A DNA stretch of 64,000 bases from Calcarisporiella thermophila CBS 279.70 (taxonomy: Eukaryota > Calcarisporiellomycota): the NCBI RefSeq assembly GCF_041956535.1, contig NW_027192209.1, positions 136,092-200,091 of the forward strand. Reading direction: 5' to 3'. The notes under the pieces are model-generated. The model made no database searches. It was not told the origin of the DNA and saw only the letters and a program-made list of their open reading frames with translations. This document shows positions 1-11,496 of the stretch, one piece after another. The translations under genes were made by a program, and so were the position numbers. Within the stretch, counting starts at the first letter, position 1, and each line of letters opens with the position of its first letter.

Positions 1-2295
1 GCGTTCGGGAGAATCTCGTCGAAAACAAGCTGCTTCTCTTCCGAGTTTGCCGTCTCGAGCTTCTGCTGGATGAAGCGGGAGCCATGCTGATCACCACTAA
101 ACTCAACCACGCACCCGAGGATATCCTAGAGGTTAAGGGAAATTCGGATAGGGTCAATCATACGGGATTTGCTTTCTCTCTCGGCTTGTTTTGTTCAGCC
201 TGAAAAATATTTACCCTGAGCTCGTACTTCTTATTCTTGCTATTTCTAAATTCCTCCAACAATGGGCTGCGCATTCCATGGCCAGAATCGGCGACCAGGT
301 CGTGTGGCAGACGGCGTCCAGCAGCGGCAGCCGCTACGGCCGCTGCTGCAGCGGGTAAATCCAGTGTCGACAGACCACTGAAATAATCCTGGGGAGGCTG
401 CTGAAGTCCTGGAACATGGGGTGCGTTGGAAATAGCATTGAGGCCTGGGTGGGGAGAGAGCATTTGTTCGCGAAGCAGAAGCTGCTGGCGTGCAAGAATT
501 TGCTGCTGTTGTTGCAGCAAAAGTTGCTGGGTTTGAAGGCGAAGCTTTTTCTCAGCAAGGGCAGCCCGGCTGGCCATAAGGGAACTAGCAGCGCCGAGCG
601 GGTAGACTTTACCGGCTGCTGCGGCCGCAGCAGCAGCCGAATTTTGCTCTAATAGGAGGCGCTGCTGTTCCGCAACAGCGGCAGCCATTGTGCGATAAGC
701 ATCTGTGCCCATCATGGGGAGTCCACCCGGGCTGAGTGCATACCGACTGCCACCGGGAGTAGTGGGGGGTAGATTTGGATAAGGGGTTGGAACGGTGCCT
801 CCAGGAGTAACTAACCCTGCCCTAGTCCCCTCATCCCATATACCTAGGCCATCTGAAGATGCGTTGAAAAAAGAAAGACTTGATTAGTTCCCCAATATTC
901 ACGGAAAAGCATTTCAGCGCAAAGAAATAGGTACCAAACTGTCCACCGGCGGTAGTGGCAGAGCCCATACCTCCTCGAGTGTCGTTTAGCAACGCAGATT
1001 GCATGGTCTGAATTTTCAGGGCCTGTTGCTGCATTTGCTGCGACTGCTGGTGCTGGATCAATCTGGCGCGGTGCAAGGCCTCAAGTTCATCGCGCTCATT
1101 CATGCTGAGTCCTGTAATGCCCATCCCCCGCATTCCTGCAATCAGCTCATCCTGCGAGAGAGGTAGCCCCCCGGCAATATCGTTTGCCAGATCAATGGGG
1201 CTCCGCCCGTTGGTTTGCACAGGAGGGGTCGAATTGGCCCTCGGAGGCTGAGACATGGATGCGAGGCGTGGATTCGCAAACGTGGGGGAGCGGTCGCTAG
1301 ATAGAGAGCTAGCGGCCAACGAATCCCGCTCGCTAGCCTCGAGAGCGCCACTAAGCATCGACCGAATATGTGCATCTTCATCGGATGGGTTTGTCACGAC
1401 CGAGGCGCGATGACGATGCTGCTGCTGTTGTGCTAGTTGACCCTGCTGCTGCGCTTGACCCTGCTGCTGTTGCTGTTGCCCCTGTTGTTGCAGCTGCATT
1501 TGCTGCGCGAAAAGCGGAGAGGGTGTGCGTGGGAAATCTTCCTGGATCAAATCCACCAAATTTCGCCTCCGATTCAGAGTGGACTCGGACGACTGCTTCC
1601 AACCTCCGGCCGGCTGAGAGGGAGTAGCCCCTGGAATCGAAGTCGATGTCTGGCTGAAAGCGTTCTCAAACGTGTTAACCTCCTCCAGCCCATCGCCCGA
1701 CCCCGTATACACAGCTGAAGCGGTCTTCGGCATATGTTCCAGAGTGCGCAATTTATCGACGGTAAGCCGGGAGCGTCCCCCGGCGCTTGCCGGATCGTGC
1801 AATGAGTTGACACGGTGCACAGACACTCCTCCGAGGCCACCACTTGCATTTCCAACTCCCCACAGAGGTTGCCAGGCGGGAGATAGCGCGTCCATCCCCT
1901 GCAATTGCTTCGGCGGGAGACCTGATGTGCTGCTAGGCAATTCCTCGGAAACGGAGGGGGTGTGAGCGCTATGCCAAGATGCGTCCATGCCAGAGGAAAG
2001 GTCTGGAGTATCGAAGGGCGGTTGCGAGTTGGGAGGAGCGCTGCCGGGACGATGGATACTTCTTACGGCGCCGGTAAAAGGGTCGTAGTCGAATTCGCTT
2101 TTTCCGCGAAGGAGTGCTGCAAGCTTCAGTGGATCAAACCAGAAAAAAAGAAATAAGCATTCTTCCACAAGTGGAATCGGTAAATATCCGTCTTCGCTGA
2201 TCACTTACTTTCCCTTGGGGCTGTTTCGTCGAGGCTTTGGGCTGGTAGATATCGGCACGAGGCTTCACGGCAAATTCGTCTGGGGAACGCTGCAT
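1..2295 (-). CDS. Pumilio/PUF-family RNA-binding protein, N-terminal part (truncated by window edge)
   Basis: PUF proteins bind short UGUA-containing elements in 3' UTRs and repress or localise mRNAs. The start is the ATG at 2295. Four exons can be read: 2295-2209, an exon ending at 935 (its 5' border lies near 2120 and is uncertain), 852-215 and 125-1. The joins keep frame. Most of the visible protein is low-complexity, with glutamine-rich runs around 1410-1510 and alanine/glutamine runs around 330-680. The last residues are diagnostic: [18 protein letters not shown] followed after an intron by [20 protein letters not shown], the start of the Pumilio homology domain (first PUF repeat). The remaining repeats lie outside the window. 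The fungal relative would be the Puf3 type, but this cannot be settled without the rest. The family is certain, the 5' intron acceptor is not. Confidence 0.93.
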
Positions 2296-3484
2296 TATCG
2301 AGAATACAATGAGAAGGAGGGGGTAAAAGAAGAAAATAAAAAGTGGTATGTAATAATATATATAAATCCGTTCCTTATGGTATATATAATATAGGGGGAG
2401 CTATGCACACTGAACTGAGGAGGAATAAAGAGGGAGAAAAGAAAAGAGAACAATAAAAAAGACTATCTTCTCTCTGTACAAATATACACCCGGTTGATTG
2501 CTCGAACTTTTTTATAATGAGTAAATACAAAGCTACAAAATATTTAAATTTTGGCTTTCAAAACACCACCATTAGTAATTTTGAGAGCACGTATAAAAAT
2601 AGAGATATATATGATATATATATATATATAAAATGGTACTCTGCCCTTTTCCTCGAAAAAAAGAGAAACGCGTGGGATGACGAAGAGATTAATGGAGGGG
2701 GTGCGCGGCCGGATGGACTAGAGATGGAGAAGTTTTACATAAAAAACAATCCACCATTGAACAATAAAAGTCAATCACGCAAGATGGATTTTCCTCCTCT
2801 CTCTATTTGTAAATTAAAGATGATGAAAACACCCTGATGAAGGAAAAGTGAGGAAGCCGAGAAAATGAGTGTAATGCTCACCGCAATAGTAGGAGAGGGG
2901 GAAGGAAGGAGGGGAGGAAGGAAAAGAGCGAGAGAAGAAGAGCCCAGGAGAAGAAAGCAGAAGAAAAAAATCTCGAGCGTGAGCTTACGGGCTAATAAAC
3001 AACGACCAGGATTGTGAACTGAATCCGAGTTGAGCAAAACGGCCTCGAAAAGGCAGCTGGCCGCATGCACCGCATTTACTTAGACACAAAATTCTTTTTT
3101 GCGCTTTGTGCTCTATTTTCCCGAAATTTATTCGCTCACCCGTTCCCACTACACAAGGCCGACGGGGGAAAGGGGAGCCGGGCAAACGCGGCAGCCCCCT
3201 GTTGCTTCTGCAGCCCTTGGCCGTGCATCCTAACGAGTCGCCCCTTTCCCCCGTAGCACTGCGGCTCCACCCTGCCCCTCTATTCCCAACTCACTGGAAA
3301 CGTCAGTGCGTTTAAGAAAATTCCCCCCATCGGTGTTACAAAGCACATGGAATCTTTTTTTCACGCTCACTCAACCATTAGGTTAAGAACACATGGAAAC
3401 TCTAACAATATACTGTGGAAATGGGGAGAGAAGCTTCTTGAACCATTTACATGAATAACATAAATTGTAATAGTTTAAGCATGG
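2296..3484. other. Non-coding gap upstream of the PUF gene
   Basis: This stretch is AT-rich and purine/pyrimidine-biased. It holds an (AT)n run at 2614-2630 and a GT(A/G)AG-like donor on the minus strand near 2986, which could belong to a 5' UTR intron of the PUF gene. Short open frames here are low-complexity and do not look coding. It must also contain the 3' UTR of the tubulin cofactor gene. Confidence 0.5.
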
Positions 3485-5476
3485 TTAACTGCCGACGAGA
3501 ACAACTACTTCGTCGCCCGTCTCCACGTCATAAAATTGCAATTGGCGCAATTCGTCGTCTAATTCTAGTACGAATTGGCCTTCTCGATCCGCCTGCAAGT
3601 TCATTTGTCGATTTTTCAGATGTTGAATACAGTAAAGCTTGCCCTGGCGTGCAAGCGGCACACCCAGGAGGCGCGGTATGATTTGGAGTCTAAGGTTACG
3701 CACCGTCAGCGTGGAAAGAAGCTTTCGATCAACCGCCTTAATTGGAGGGCCCTTCAGAGTCTCACGACTTGATATTGTTATCTCCACCAGCCGGTTTTTT
3801 AGCGTAGTGCTCGCCGCCTTTTTAGCCAACTCGTCGACCACTGGGACGCCATAGGCTATTTGATTATGAAGCCGAAAAAAAAGTCCCAAGTTATTCTTTA
3901 GTAAACCGCAAGGATAGGAGCCCTCTTCAACGGCCTGATGAGAATAGATTTATACCTTTACACAGCTCCGCATATCGCCACACTAGACTTTCGGGCTTAA
4001 CATTGGTACTGCTGGCACGCTCAACAACCCACTTGAGAAAGTACCGCTCCATGTCTTCCCGAGCTTGAGGAGTCAAACTGCTCCCATTCACGATCTCGAG
4101 GTTCGGGACGCGGCCCACTAACTGCACGTCCAGCATTTCGGCGCCAATCCCCTTGTACACGGGAAGCTTACGGGCACGCAAATCCCGCACCTGGAGCCAT
4201 TGTCCCACAGCATCGATATCGGACCAGTTTGTCAAGGGGAGTTCGCTGATGTTGAGGTATCTGAGACGAGGAAAAAACACCTCCCCTTGCTCGCTGTGAA
4301 ACTCGAGCTTATTTATAGGATTTGAATTTAGAGAAAGTTGCTCCAGACTGGGGAGCATAGATAAACGAAGTATTTCTCCAGAAGACTCGATGGCATTGTG
4401 TTCTAAATTAAGAAGTTTTAACCGCGAAAACCCTGTCACTTTTGGTGTGGCAGAGTCAGAGGAGAGATGATGGATTTGGTTGAATCCCAAGTGTAATGCT
4501 TCGAGAGCTGGAAGATGGGGTTCCAAGAGCTCCATCTGCGCCCATGATGTATACGTCTTATTAAGGGATAATGTTGTGAGTTTCGAGAATGCATTATGAA
4601 AGTTGGGCGGGGAAGACAAGGATTGAAGATGGTTAGAGCTGAAAGCAAAATGATCATAAATATTGGGGGGAGAGGTTAAGTAGCAACGAGATGAGAATAG
4701 TTAGCATGGAAACTATGTTCAGCCCAAGTTGATCGACCAACTTACTCTAATCTTAAAACCACTAGATTTAATAACTGTTTTGTAATGTTTGCGACCTCCT
4801 CCCAGTTCGAAAGTAGATTCCATGACAGGTCTAACTCAGTTATGTTCGGACAAGTTTCCAGAATCTCCCCAGGGTCGCCTGCAGTACTAACACGCATAAA
4901 ATCGAGGCCCACTAACCGCAATCGATCGAGTTGGCTGTAAAGAAGATGTCAGAGCAGTTGTGTTAAATAATAACCTATTTAAAGAACATTGATATGTGGG
5001 CATCTCGATCATACCTCATTTGGCGTCTAACACGATCGAATCCTACCGTTTCAATTGCATTCTCTCCGAATTTTCCTATCAATTTCACATCCACTTCCTG
5101 TGTGCTAGCTGAATCAGACACGTCAGAGTCCTGATATTTCTCGCGGAGTGCCTCGAGAAAAGGGCGACCGACTTGGATCTTTGGAGATGGCCGAATAAAA
5201 GATCCCCCTTTTGGATGTCTTGTAAATGTGAAAAATGATTAACATGATAATGCTCAATTCTCAGCAAAGAAGCAAAACGGTGGGAGTGTAACCTTACCTG
5301 CACGTAAAGTACCGTACTCCTTCCAGCGATCCGTCATGTTTCCCTCTTGAGGGATCATCCCATTCAACTCCAAGCCAGTCGCCGGAATGGGAGCCAACAG
5401 GGCCAATATAGCGCACAGTGGCCAAATACGTATCCAACTGGATGCGTGCGCCAACGGATAGGTTTTGAGGAGACAT
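3485..5476 (-). CDS. TBCE: Tubulin-folding cofactor E (CAP-Gly, leucine-rich repeats, ubiquitin-like domain)
   Basis: Cofactor E binds alpha-tubulin and, with cofactors C and D, drives assembly of the alpha/beta-tubulin dimer in the cytosol. The start is the ATG at 5476 (MSPQNLSVGARIQLD). Exon 1 holds a CAP-Gly domain (GDWLGVEWDDPSRGKHDGSL), which continues after an intron as YFTCRHPKGGSFIRPSPKI. The segment GFDRVRRQM follows, as in known TBCE proteins. The middle (about 3927-4960) is leucine-rich repeats with LxxLxLxxN spacing. The last exon (3485-3889) is a ubiquitin-like domain ending ETGDEVVVLVGS. This domain order is diagnostic for TBCE. There are at least five introns. It is followed on the same strand by the PUF gene. 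Confidence 0.93.
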
Positions 5477-5827
5477 CACTATCCACCTATTGGTAATTCA
5501 TTAACGTCCCTTGAATGGAATAAAGAAAATCAAAATTTCATAAGCCGCAGTCTGACTATTAAGGTTAACTGAACTGTGCATTTGACCAACTCAAAATGAA
5601 AGATTATATTAGGGGTAAGTAGGATATAAACATTAACTAAGGTAAAGAAAAAATAAATGGAAACAACACATTTACATAAGACAAAACACGCAAACACATA
5701 TAAAATACTATGGATGATGCAAGCTCCTCCATCACACATACACGCGAGTGCTGGTAATAATAATACTACTTTAATGAGAGTAACTAATCCATTCGTTGCG
5801 TACTTGATTCTACTTAATTCTAAAGCC
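5477..5827. other. Intergenic region between TBCE and the membrane-protein gene
   Basis: AT-rich, about 350 bases. It contains the TBCE promoter and the 3' end of the next minus-strand gene. I see no coding or repeat structure. Confidence 0.5.
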
Positions 5828-7153
5828 TCAACATTCTTGCATCGCGTTATTGTTTTCCTTTTCTTGCTCTACGGTTGGGGTGGGAGATGAGGGCGGTGGT
5901 GAAAAATCCAGCTCTTCACCTAAAATATCCTTGAGCACACCATGGAAATCCGAAGAGTCCATGGAGCCAAGTGAGCTTGGGCTACTTAGGCGATTCATGC
6001 GGGTCTTGAGAGATCGAAATGAAGAGTCGGGGGAATAGGCGAACCCATGCGTCACCACCACGCTTGATACGTTGTGGCGTTTCTCTACAATCTGAGGAAG
6101 TTGTGGATAGGTGGAAGAGATCGTCAGGCTTTTGACCTCCATTGGCCTATTGCAACGCGACTGTGGGGCATCCTGCTTTTCTTTCGGCTGAAGGAGTGGG
6201 AAGGTGTGCCGCGAGGGAAGAGGCGGGGGGAGGGCATCCTCTGGGATAGATACCGAGGGATGCTTTTCTTTTTTGCTCGGCATTGGCGGAGGAACAGTTA
6301 CGAGGTCATCGGGAGGAACATAGACGAAGGAGAAGTGATTTGTCGGGGTGTCGGCCCAGGGATACAGAGTCTCGGTAGGCTCCAACTGTGGCGAAGGTGG
6401 AGGCGGTGTGAAACCTGTGAATTGTTGTTCGTCTTCAACTGCCACTCCTATTGTTGAGGAAGCACTTTCTCGAGTGGCAGCCCCCTCGTTCTCAGGCTTT
6501 AGTGTCGATTTAGCCGATATCTTCCTTAATTTCTTGAACCTTCTGTGAAGAAACAGTCCCAAGATCAATCCGACTGTCACTAGCGAACCCACCATGATAC
6601 CTGCTGTTCTCGCTGCAGTATTAGTGTGATCTAGGTTCTGTCCCGTTACGGTTTGATCAACTCCTTCAGGGATAAGGTTATGGCTAGAGAGATGCGAGGA
6701 AGCTCCTATTGCATCTTGAGATGGTTTGTTAACGGATTCTCCAATAGGATCGACAGCAATGGAGGGTTGAGAAGGAAGGTAGGTGGGAGTGAATGCCCCA
6801 GGGATCGCACCAACTTGTGTCTGATCCGACGCGGGCAAGTTGGGGGCCGGCGAGAGAATTCCAGGGAAAGACGCGGGGTGGATGTTTAGAGACGGTTTTT
6901 CTAATTGTTTTGGAACGCCTCCTTTCGGCACGGGGTTATCATGGTGTTCTATTTCTTGCAGCCTTTCTTTATTCGCAGAGTGCCCAGTCATAGTAGTTCC
7001 ACGATGACCACGCCCTCCTTTGCCGTTTATATTCGCGTGAAATTTTACGCTCAGCTTGTCATTAACTTGTATGCCTGTACTGACGCGTTTCGCATTTCGT
7101 TTGGGAGAGTGGCGGTGGAATTTTCTGGCCTTGTGTCTATGCCGTAGGTGCAT
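5828..7153 (-). CDS. Unrecognised single-pass membrane protein with proline-rich cytoplasmic tail
   Basis: I do not recognise this family. From the ATG at 7153 the frame is open for about 440 residues without an intron. The first 30 residues are very basic (His/Arg/Lys). A Ser/Pro/Thr-rich stretch follows, then one clear membrane segment (around 6540-6610, IMVGSLVTVGLILGLFLHRR) with a basic stop-transfer flank. The rest is a polar tail with several proline clusters (TPPPPSP, VPPPMPSK, LPPPLPSR) that resemble SH3 or WW ligands. The C-terminus is acidic (LGEELDFSPPPSS). The topology resembles fungal surface sensors and anchors such as OPY2, but there is no cysteine domain. No signal peptide is visible at this ATG. 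An upstream exon ending in the AG near 7174 could supply one. Open frame strongly supported, function unknown. Confidence 0.7.
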   Translation of the reverse strand: MHLRHRHKARKFHRHSPKRNAKRVSTGIQVNDKLSVKFHANINGKGGRGHRGTTMTGHSANKERLQEIEHHDNPVPKGGVPKQLEKPSLNIHPASFPGILSPAPNLPASDQTQVGAIPGAFTPTYLPSQPSIAVDPIGESVNKPSQDAIGASSHLSSHNLIPEGVDQTVTGQNLDHTNTAARTAGIMVGSLVTVGLILGLFLHRRFKKLRKISAKSTLKPENEGAATRESASSTIGVAVEDEQQFTGFTPPPPSPQLEPTETLYPWADTPTNHFSFVYVPPDDLVTVPPPMPSKKEKHPSVSIPEDALPPPLPSRHTFPLLQPKEKQDAPQSRCNRPMEVKSLTISSTYPQLPQIVEKRHNVSSVVVTHGFAYSPDSSFRSLKTRMNRLSSPSSLGSMDSSDFHGVLKDILGEELDFSPPPSSPTPTVEQEKENNNAMQEC

Positions 7154-7604
7154 TGTAGATGTATTGCTGTTCAAGAAAAAAGTATCGAGGGTAGGAAAGG
7201 GATATATGGATATGGAGCGATAAATGTGTTAAGGACAAGAATGAAAACGCGTAATATTTTGTGTATTATAGGCAATAAACAATGGACGGTGAGAACGGGA
7301 GAAGCCAGCTTCCGCTCTCAATACGCAAATACTGAAAGATAGAAAAAGAGAGAGAAAGAGAAGAGTAAAGGAGTGACAAATGAGAACAACAAGGAGTGGA
7401 AACACGTTGCAAAGGAAGGGTGTTGAGATGTTTTCAAAATATCGAAAAAAAAGTAAAGCAAAGAGAGCGGATGCTCCAACGGAAAACGCGAAATAATAAA
7501 TGGTATCACGAGGAAACTTTACGAAGAGTGAGAAAAAACGGTCCGAATTCATTTTCGACCAAATTGGCAATGGGATGACAGAGTTTATACTTGGAAATGC
7601 CAAA

Positions 7605-8518
7605 CTAGATTGCGGCAATTAAACGGTGCATTGCGCGGTTAGCCAACTGCGCAACCAGGAGTTTACTGAGTGCATCGGCCTGCCTAGGAGAAATCAAAGC
7701 AACGCCATCCGCGTCATTTCCTATAATCGCCTAATAAGGGAAAAAAATTAGAATCTCTTAAGTAGATGACTTGCCACTCTGGTCTCCTAAATTAGAAAGT
7801 ATCGATTTTCCCTGAGCTGGGCCCATCCCAATTCTTTCACGTCACGTTGGGAGAAATACTATACAGATCTTCTTAATGGCGTGAATTGATCACATCGCAT
7901 TGCTGCAAGCATGGCCGGAGAGGCCTGCTAATGGCTCACGACACCTGCGTAAGATTTCCTTTTTCCTTTTCCTCAATTCTCCCTCTGTGGCCAAAAAGGA
8001 GCGGATTTTCCCGATCGGCCTCGTCCTGAAGAGCTGCTGCCGGCGTCCTATTACACTCTGGTTATTTTGAGGAAATCGTGAAAAGACAAGACGGTTAAAG
8101 AGAAGCGATCATGACCTATCTAGCGCGCCTTCTCATTTGCCTAGCAGGAGAGATAACCGTTTTGTGCTGCATACAAGATCGACACTTGCACAAAAGTCGG
8201 CGGCTCCCCATTAGGATATCTTAAAATCGTTACCTAGAACATAAACAAAACCGTTAAGCGTTCCCGGATTCATAGTTGCACCTTGTATATTGAGAGCTCG
8301 ATCTCAACGTTCCATGAAACGAGAGCGAATATCTTCAGATGTACCTCTGGTCCTCTTTTCCCGGCCCCTGCTGGTGGGCGAGAGTAACTGCACAACTGAG
8401 AAATAACCTGCTAAACTAGCGGAAAGCAATACAGTTGTACACTTTATACTCACAATAGGAAATAGAAAATCAAGCCAGCCGCGTTTAAGAATACAATACA
8501 AGAAACCAAGCTCACACA
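7605..8518 (-). CDS. Possible split gene or gene remnant, unrecognised
   Basis: Several open segments on the minus strand sit next to good splice-like signals, but I could not join them all in frame. The strongest is 7730-7605: after a TTATTAG acceptor it reads AIIGNDADGVALISPRQADA and ends RLIAAI-stop, open in one frame only. Upstream are MGPAQGKSILSNLGDQSG (ATG 7826), two segments joining in frame across a GT-AG intron (about 8048-7950 then about 7860-7790), and 8250-8170 after a CTTAAC branch site and TTCTAG acceptor. A 5' segment starts at ATG 8518. In-frame stops break any single model. It could be one or two small genes with introns I misplaced, or a decayed gene. No family was recognised. 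Confidence 0.3.
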
Positions 8519-8697
8519 TCCCTAGTGTTGCTCATGTTTATTTTGCACACTACATGATTTGCTCGAGAAAGAAAACTCTCGTATCGTATTGTTTTTATTA
8601 ATAAAAATCCCATCCAAAAGAAAATATCGGCCTAACTTTTTCTTCGTAAAGATGAAAATATATTTTTTCTGTTACATCTTTTGTCTCCTATGGATCG

Positions 8698-9612
8698 CTA
8701 CCATTTAGTTGCATCGATGATTTCCATATTCATCAACTCCTCAAGCTTGAACCTCTTGATGTCCACTTTGCGGTCCAGCGATTTTCCTAATCTTTCTCCT
8801 CGGTTGTTTGGAATTTTCCTGGCCTCGACCATCGTCTCAAACCCATTATACTCGTATTCCCCGTCATCTTTCTTTTCCTCCTTACCCTTGGCGTCCGTCG
8901 TATACACTACCTGGTACTCATACGAGAAAGGCACTCTGTATTTACTCTCGTTTGAAATCGTTTTCATTTCAAGCTTGTACCCCTGTGGAACCCTGACTTT
9001 TCTACTAATGGTTTGCTCCTTCGTCTTGGACGTGCTCCAACCGCTTTCTGTTGTAAAGGAATAATCCGTAGTCAATTCTGCTTTCCCCTTTCCCACAAAC
9101 GGAATTCTTCCCGTATCCCATCCTAGTTTGAGGGATACCTTGACCGCGTTCGTCACTTTCCCATTGGTAACATAGGTGTCCGAGATCTTGAAGGTCCATG
9201 TGTCCTCTGGGGCCGAACCGTCGCCGTCATCGAAAGTCACCTTGTTTCGTTCTAAAGGCGAGGTGCTCAACAGAACCTCAGCATTTGCGTTGAACTTCAA
9301 GCCTTTAATCAGGGCGGTAGCCGGCTTTGGGCAGCAGAGCGGCCTCGTACTGAGGATGCATTCGGGGTCACCGGGTCTGGTGCGTGCTCTGCAGGCTTCA
9401 TAGTATAGAGCTTCAGTGCATTCACCCGTACAGGAACCCCAAACGCAGATATCGACATTATAGCCGTTTGCTCTGGCGGTTGCCTCGCACTCTTCACCCT
9501 TGGTTAAATATGGTGGGGCTCGCGCCAGTAAACTAGGTGGATGAGTGGTATTGAGTGGGAAAGCTAAGGCGAAGCTCGCGAGTGTTGAGAGTAGGATTGC
9601 TTTTGACCACAT
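8698..9612 (-). CDS. Secreted aerolysin-like (beta-pore-forming-fold) protein
   Basis: This is an intronless 304-residue protein from the ATG at 9612. Residues 1-17 form a signal peptide (MWSKAILLSTLASFALA). Residues about 42-95 carry eight cysteines, including a final CC pair, and look like a small disulfide-bonded domain. The rest is beta-rich, with alternating Ser/Thr and hydrophobic residues. It includes SFTTESGWSTSKTKEQTISR followed by VRVPQGYKLEM, the arrangement seen at the stem and following strand of aerolysin/ETX-MTX2-type proteins. That fold is used by bacterial, fungal and animal proteins that insert a beta barrel into membranes, but many members have other roles. The assignment rests on pattern only. 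The gene stands alone with no partner or immunity gene, and an upstream TATA box suggests regulated expression. Confidence 0.65.
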   Translation of the reverse strand: MWSKAILLSTLASFALAFPLNTTHPPSLLARAPPYLTKGEECEATARANGYNVDICVWGSCTGECTEALYYEACRARTRPGDPECILSTRPLCCPKPATALIKGLKFNANAEVLLSTSPLERNKVTFDDGDGSAPEDTWTFKISDTYVTNGKVTNAVKVSLKLGWDTGRIPFVGKGKAELTTDYSFTTESGWSTSKTKEQTISRKVRVPQGYKLEMKTISNESKYRVPFSYEYQVVYTTDAKGKEEKKDDGEYEYNGFETMVEARKIPNNRGERLGKSLDRKVDIKRFKLEELMNMEIIDATKW

Positions 9613-9663
9613 TGTAAGGCAAAGGAGGTGGGCGATGTTGAAATCTCTGCTTTAACGTGTGGG

Positions 9664-9670
9664 TTTTATA
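9664..9670 (-). promoter_or_regulatory. TATA box of the aerolysin-like gene
   Basis: On the minus strand the sequence is TATAAAA, 51 bases upstream of the ATG at 9612. Spacing and sequence fit a TATA-dependent promoter. Inferred from consensus only. Confidence 0.5.
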
Positions 9671-11496
9671 CTGACAGTGGAGGTTTGCTGTGTTGGAATT
9701 TGGATATTTGCGAGCACAAATGTGCATTGCCATTAAGAAATCGTACCAGGTATCGACTGTCTGAGACAGAGTGTGTGGTGCGATTATGGTGCGAGCATGT
9801 GTACGACAAGGATGTATCCCATTATGTGGGCTACCAACGGATTCAATAGACAGGCCTCCAACCTTATCCTCCGGATGATTAAATATCATACGAAGCAACA
9901 GAGAGCCCCAATAGATTCTGGCTTACGCCAATGAGATTCCCTAAGGCTAGTTTGGTGATAGGTGGTAAAACAGTTACGAGTACTTCAGGAATCATTATTA
10001 AAAATAAGGTATGACAAGTGGATATAAAGGGGGCAAAGAGAGTGCAGAAGAAGCTTATGGAGGTCGTCATGAGAGCCAATTAGATGGGTTAGGTCCAAAC
10101 TTTGATTGACATATTGTGTGCCAAGGAGCAAAGGATTTCTGTGAATCAATACAAGCTAGGTGGCAAAAGTCGGAGCCGTGACTAGAATAAAAAACATAAA
10201 CAGAGCCCTTGGCAATACAATGGTCGCGGATCAGTTAAAAGTATCGGGTTACCTCAGCCTCCCTCTAGCTTAGGCAGATCTCTATAACGTAAAGATCGGT
10301 ATATTCTTTGGATACTTTCACATGTTAATACGATATTGCCATTGCATACTAAGTATATTGATCCCGCCCTGTGGTTAGTTTCTCAATTGTAGGTTGTCAC
10401 TTGGAAAGTAACACTCTAAGTACCTCCTAGAACAGGAGTGGATGAAATGAAAACAGTTTTAATTAGTGGTGCACAGCCATGAGCTTAGCGTTCTAATGAA
10501 TGTTCTGTAGAACAAAGGATAGGATTCAAATCTCCTAATATACAGGTTTTGGTACTGCACTAATGTTGCAGAACTTAACTGTTATACAGTATTATGCAAA
10601 TAGGGAGGTAACAACCGACGAATTGAGTGCCTTTTGCTGGATGTTTGTTGGATGTATGGGAAAAAAATTGGTGAGCCGCCAAAGGCTACTTACTCAACTC
10701 CTCTCTACACAAACACCTTTATGCGTCTCGTAAAGCTGTACATGCAACAATAGGATCTGAATTTAATCAAAAGGAGCTGCAATGGGAACAATTTTGTCTC
10801 CCGTTCTCCAGCTTTTTATGATTGTACTTAATCTAATTATAAATACGCTCTCTGGCTACAGCTTGTAGCACGGATACATTACATGGCCGTATTTGGACTC
10901 TATGAGTAAACAAAATAATAGGGGAATAATAATAAGCATAACAATACGAAAGCAGTAAATAAGGCCGTTTTCCCGTGTACAAATCTAATTTAATCTAGGG
11001 ATTAAGATGGATTCAACTGAATCCTCTACTGTAGGATCGGAAGTTGCCTGGTAATCCTGAGAGGGAGTCTTGAAAGGTCCAACTTTAACTCTCAACTCAC
11101 ACCAATGTTTTCACTTGCGGGTTGTTCCGCCAATTCTTAGCAGCTTCCTTGGCGCGACCATTCCTCCGACTTATCTAGTCTTTTGTAGTTGTAACCGCAA
11201 TAAGATGAGTCTATGTTGTGCTTTACGGTATCATCCCGGATCAATAAAAAAAATGCAGATTACTATCTGTTAAACCCTGTTGTATAAACTAGTCCAATGA
11301 ACTAGCTCAGTTCCTTTCAGGCCAATCTAGTGGATCTTTTAAAAAAATATATTGCGGTAAAAGAAGAGGGCGTGATGTCAAACCAGAGATAGCCTTAAAA
11401 CAACGGAGAGCACACAAGAAATGTATAACACAAGTTGCAATTCATTAAACAAGAATGAAGATAGAAATTAGATATCGTAGAAATAAAACGGCATTT
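9671..11496. other. Gene-free region
   Basis: About 1.8 kb of AT-rich sequence without a credible open frame on either strand. An imperfect inverted pair (TTAGTGGTGCA near 10463 and TGCACTAA near 10555) encloses about 85 bases. I checked it for a tRNA fold and found no matching T-arm. Nothing else was recognised. Confidence 0.5.

Noticed and set aside
2517-3315. Short open frames upstream of the PUF gene
   Set aside because: Low-complexity Lys/Asn or Phe/Ser strings, overlapping on both strands, no family match.
7620-7700. Sequence with GGTTAGCC and GCGCAACC pieces suggesting a tRNA
   Set aside because: No consistent acceptor and T-arm pairing; the same bases are an open coding exon on the minus strand.
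8170-8250. Minus-strand segment ILRYPNGEPPTFVQVSILYA resembling the C-terminal region of ATP synthase alpha subunit
   Set aside because: Only about ten residues are similar, the flanking segments do not match, and no other part of that subunit is present.
10460-10565. Possible tRNA-like or structured RNA with terminal inverted repeats
   Set aside because: The GGATTCAAATCTCC segment lacks a matching T-stem and anticodon arm; only a weak inverted repeat remains.
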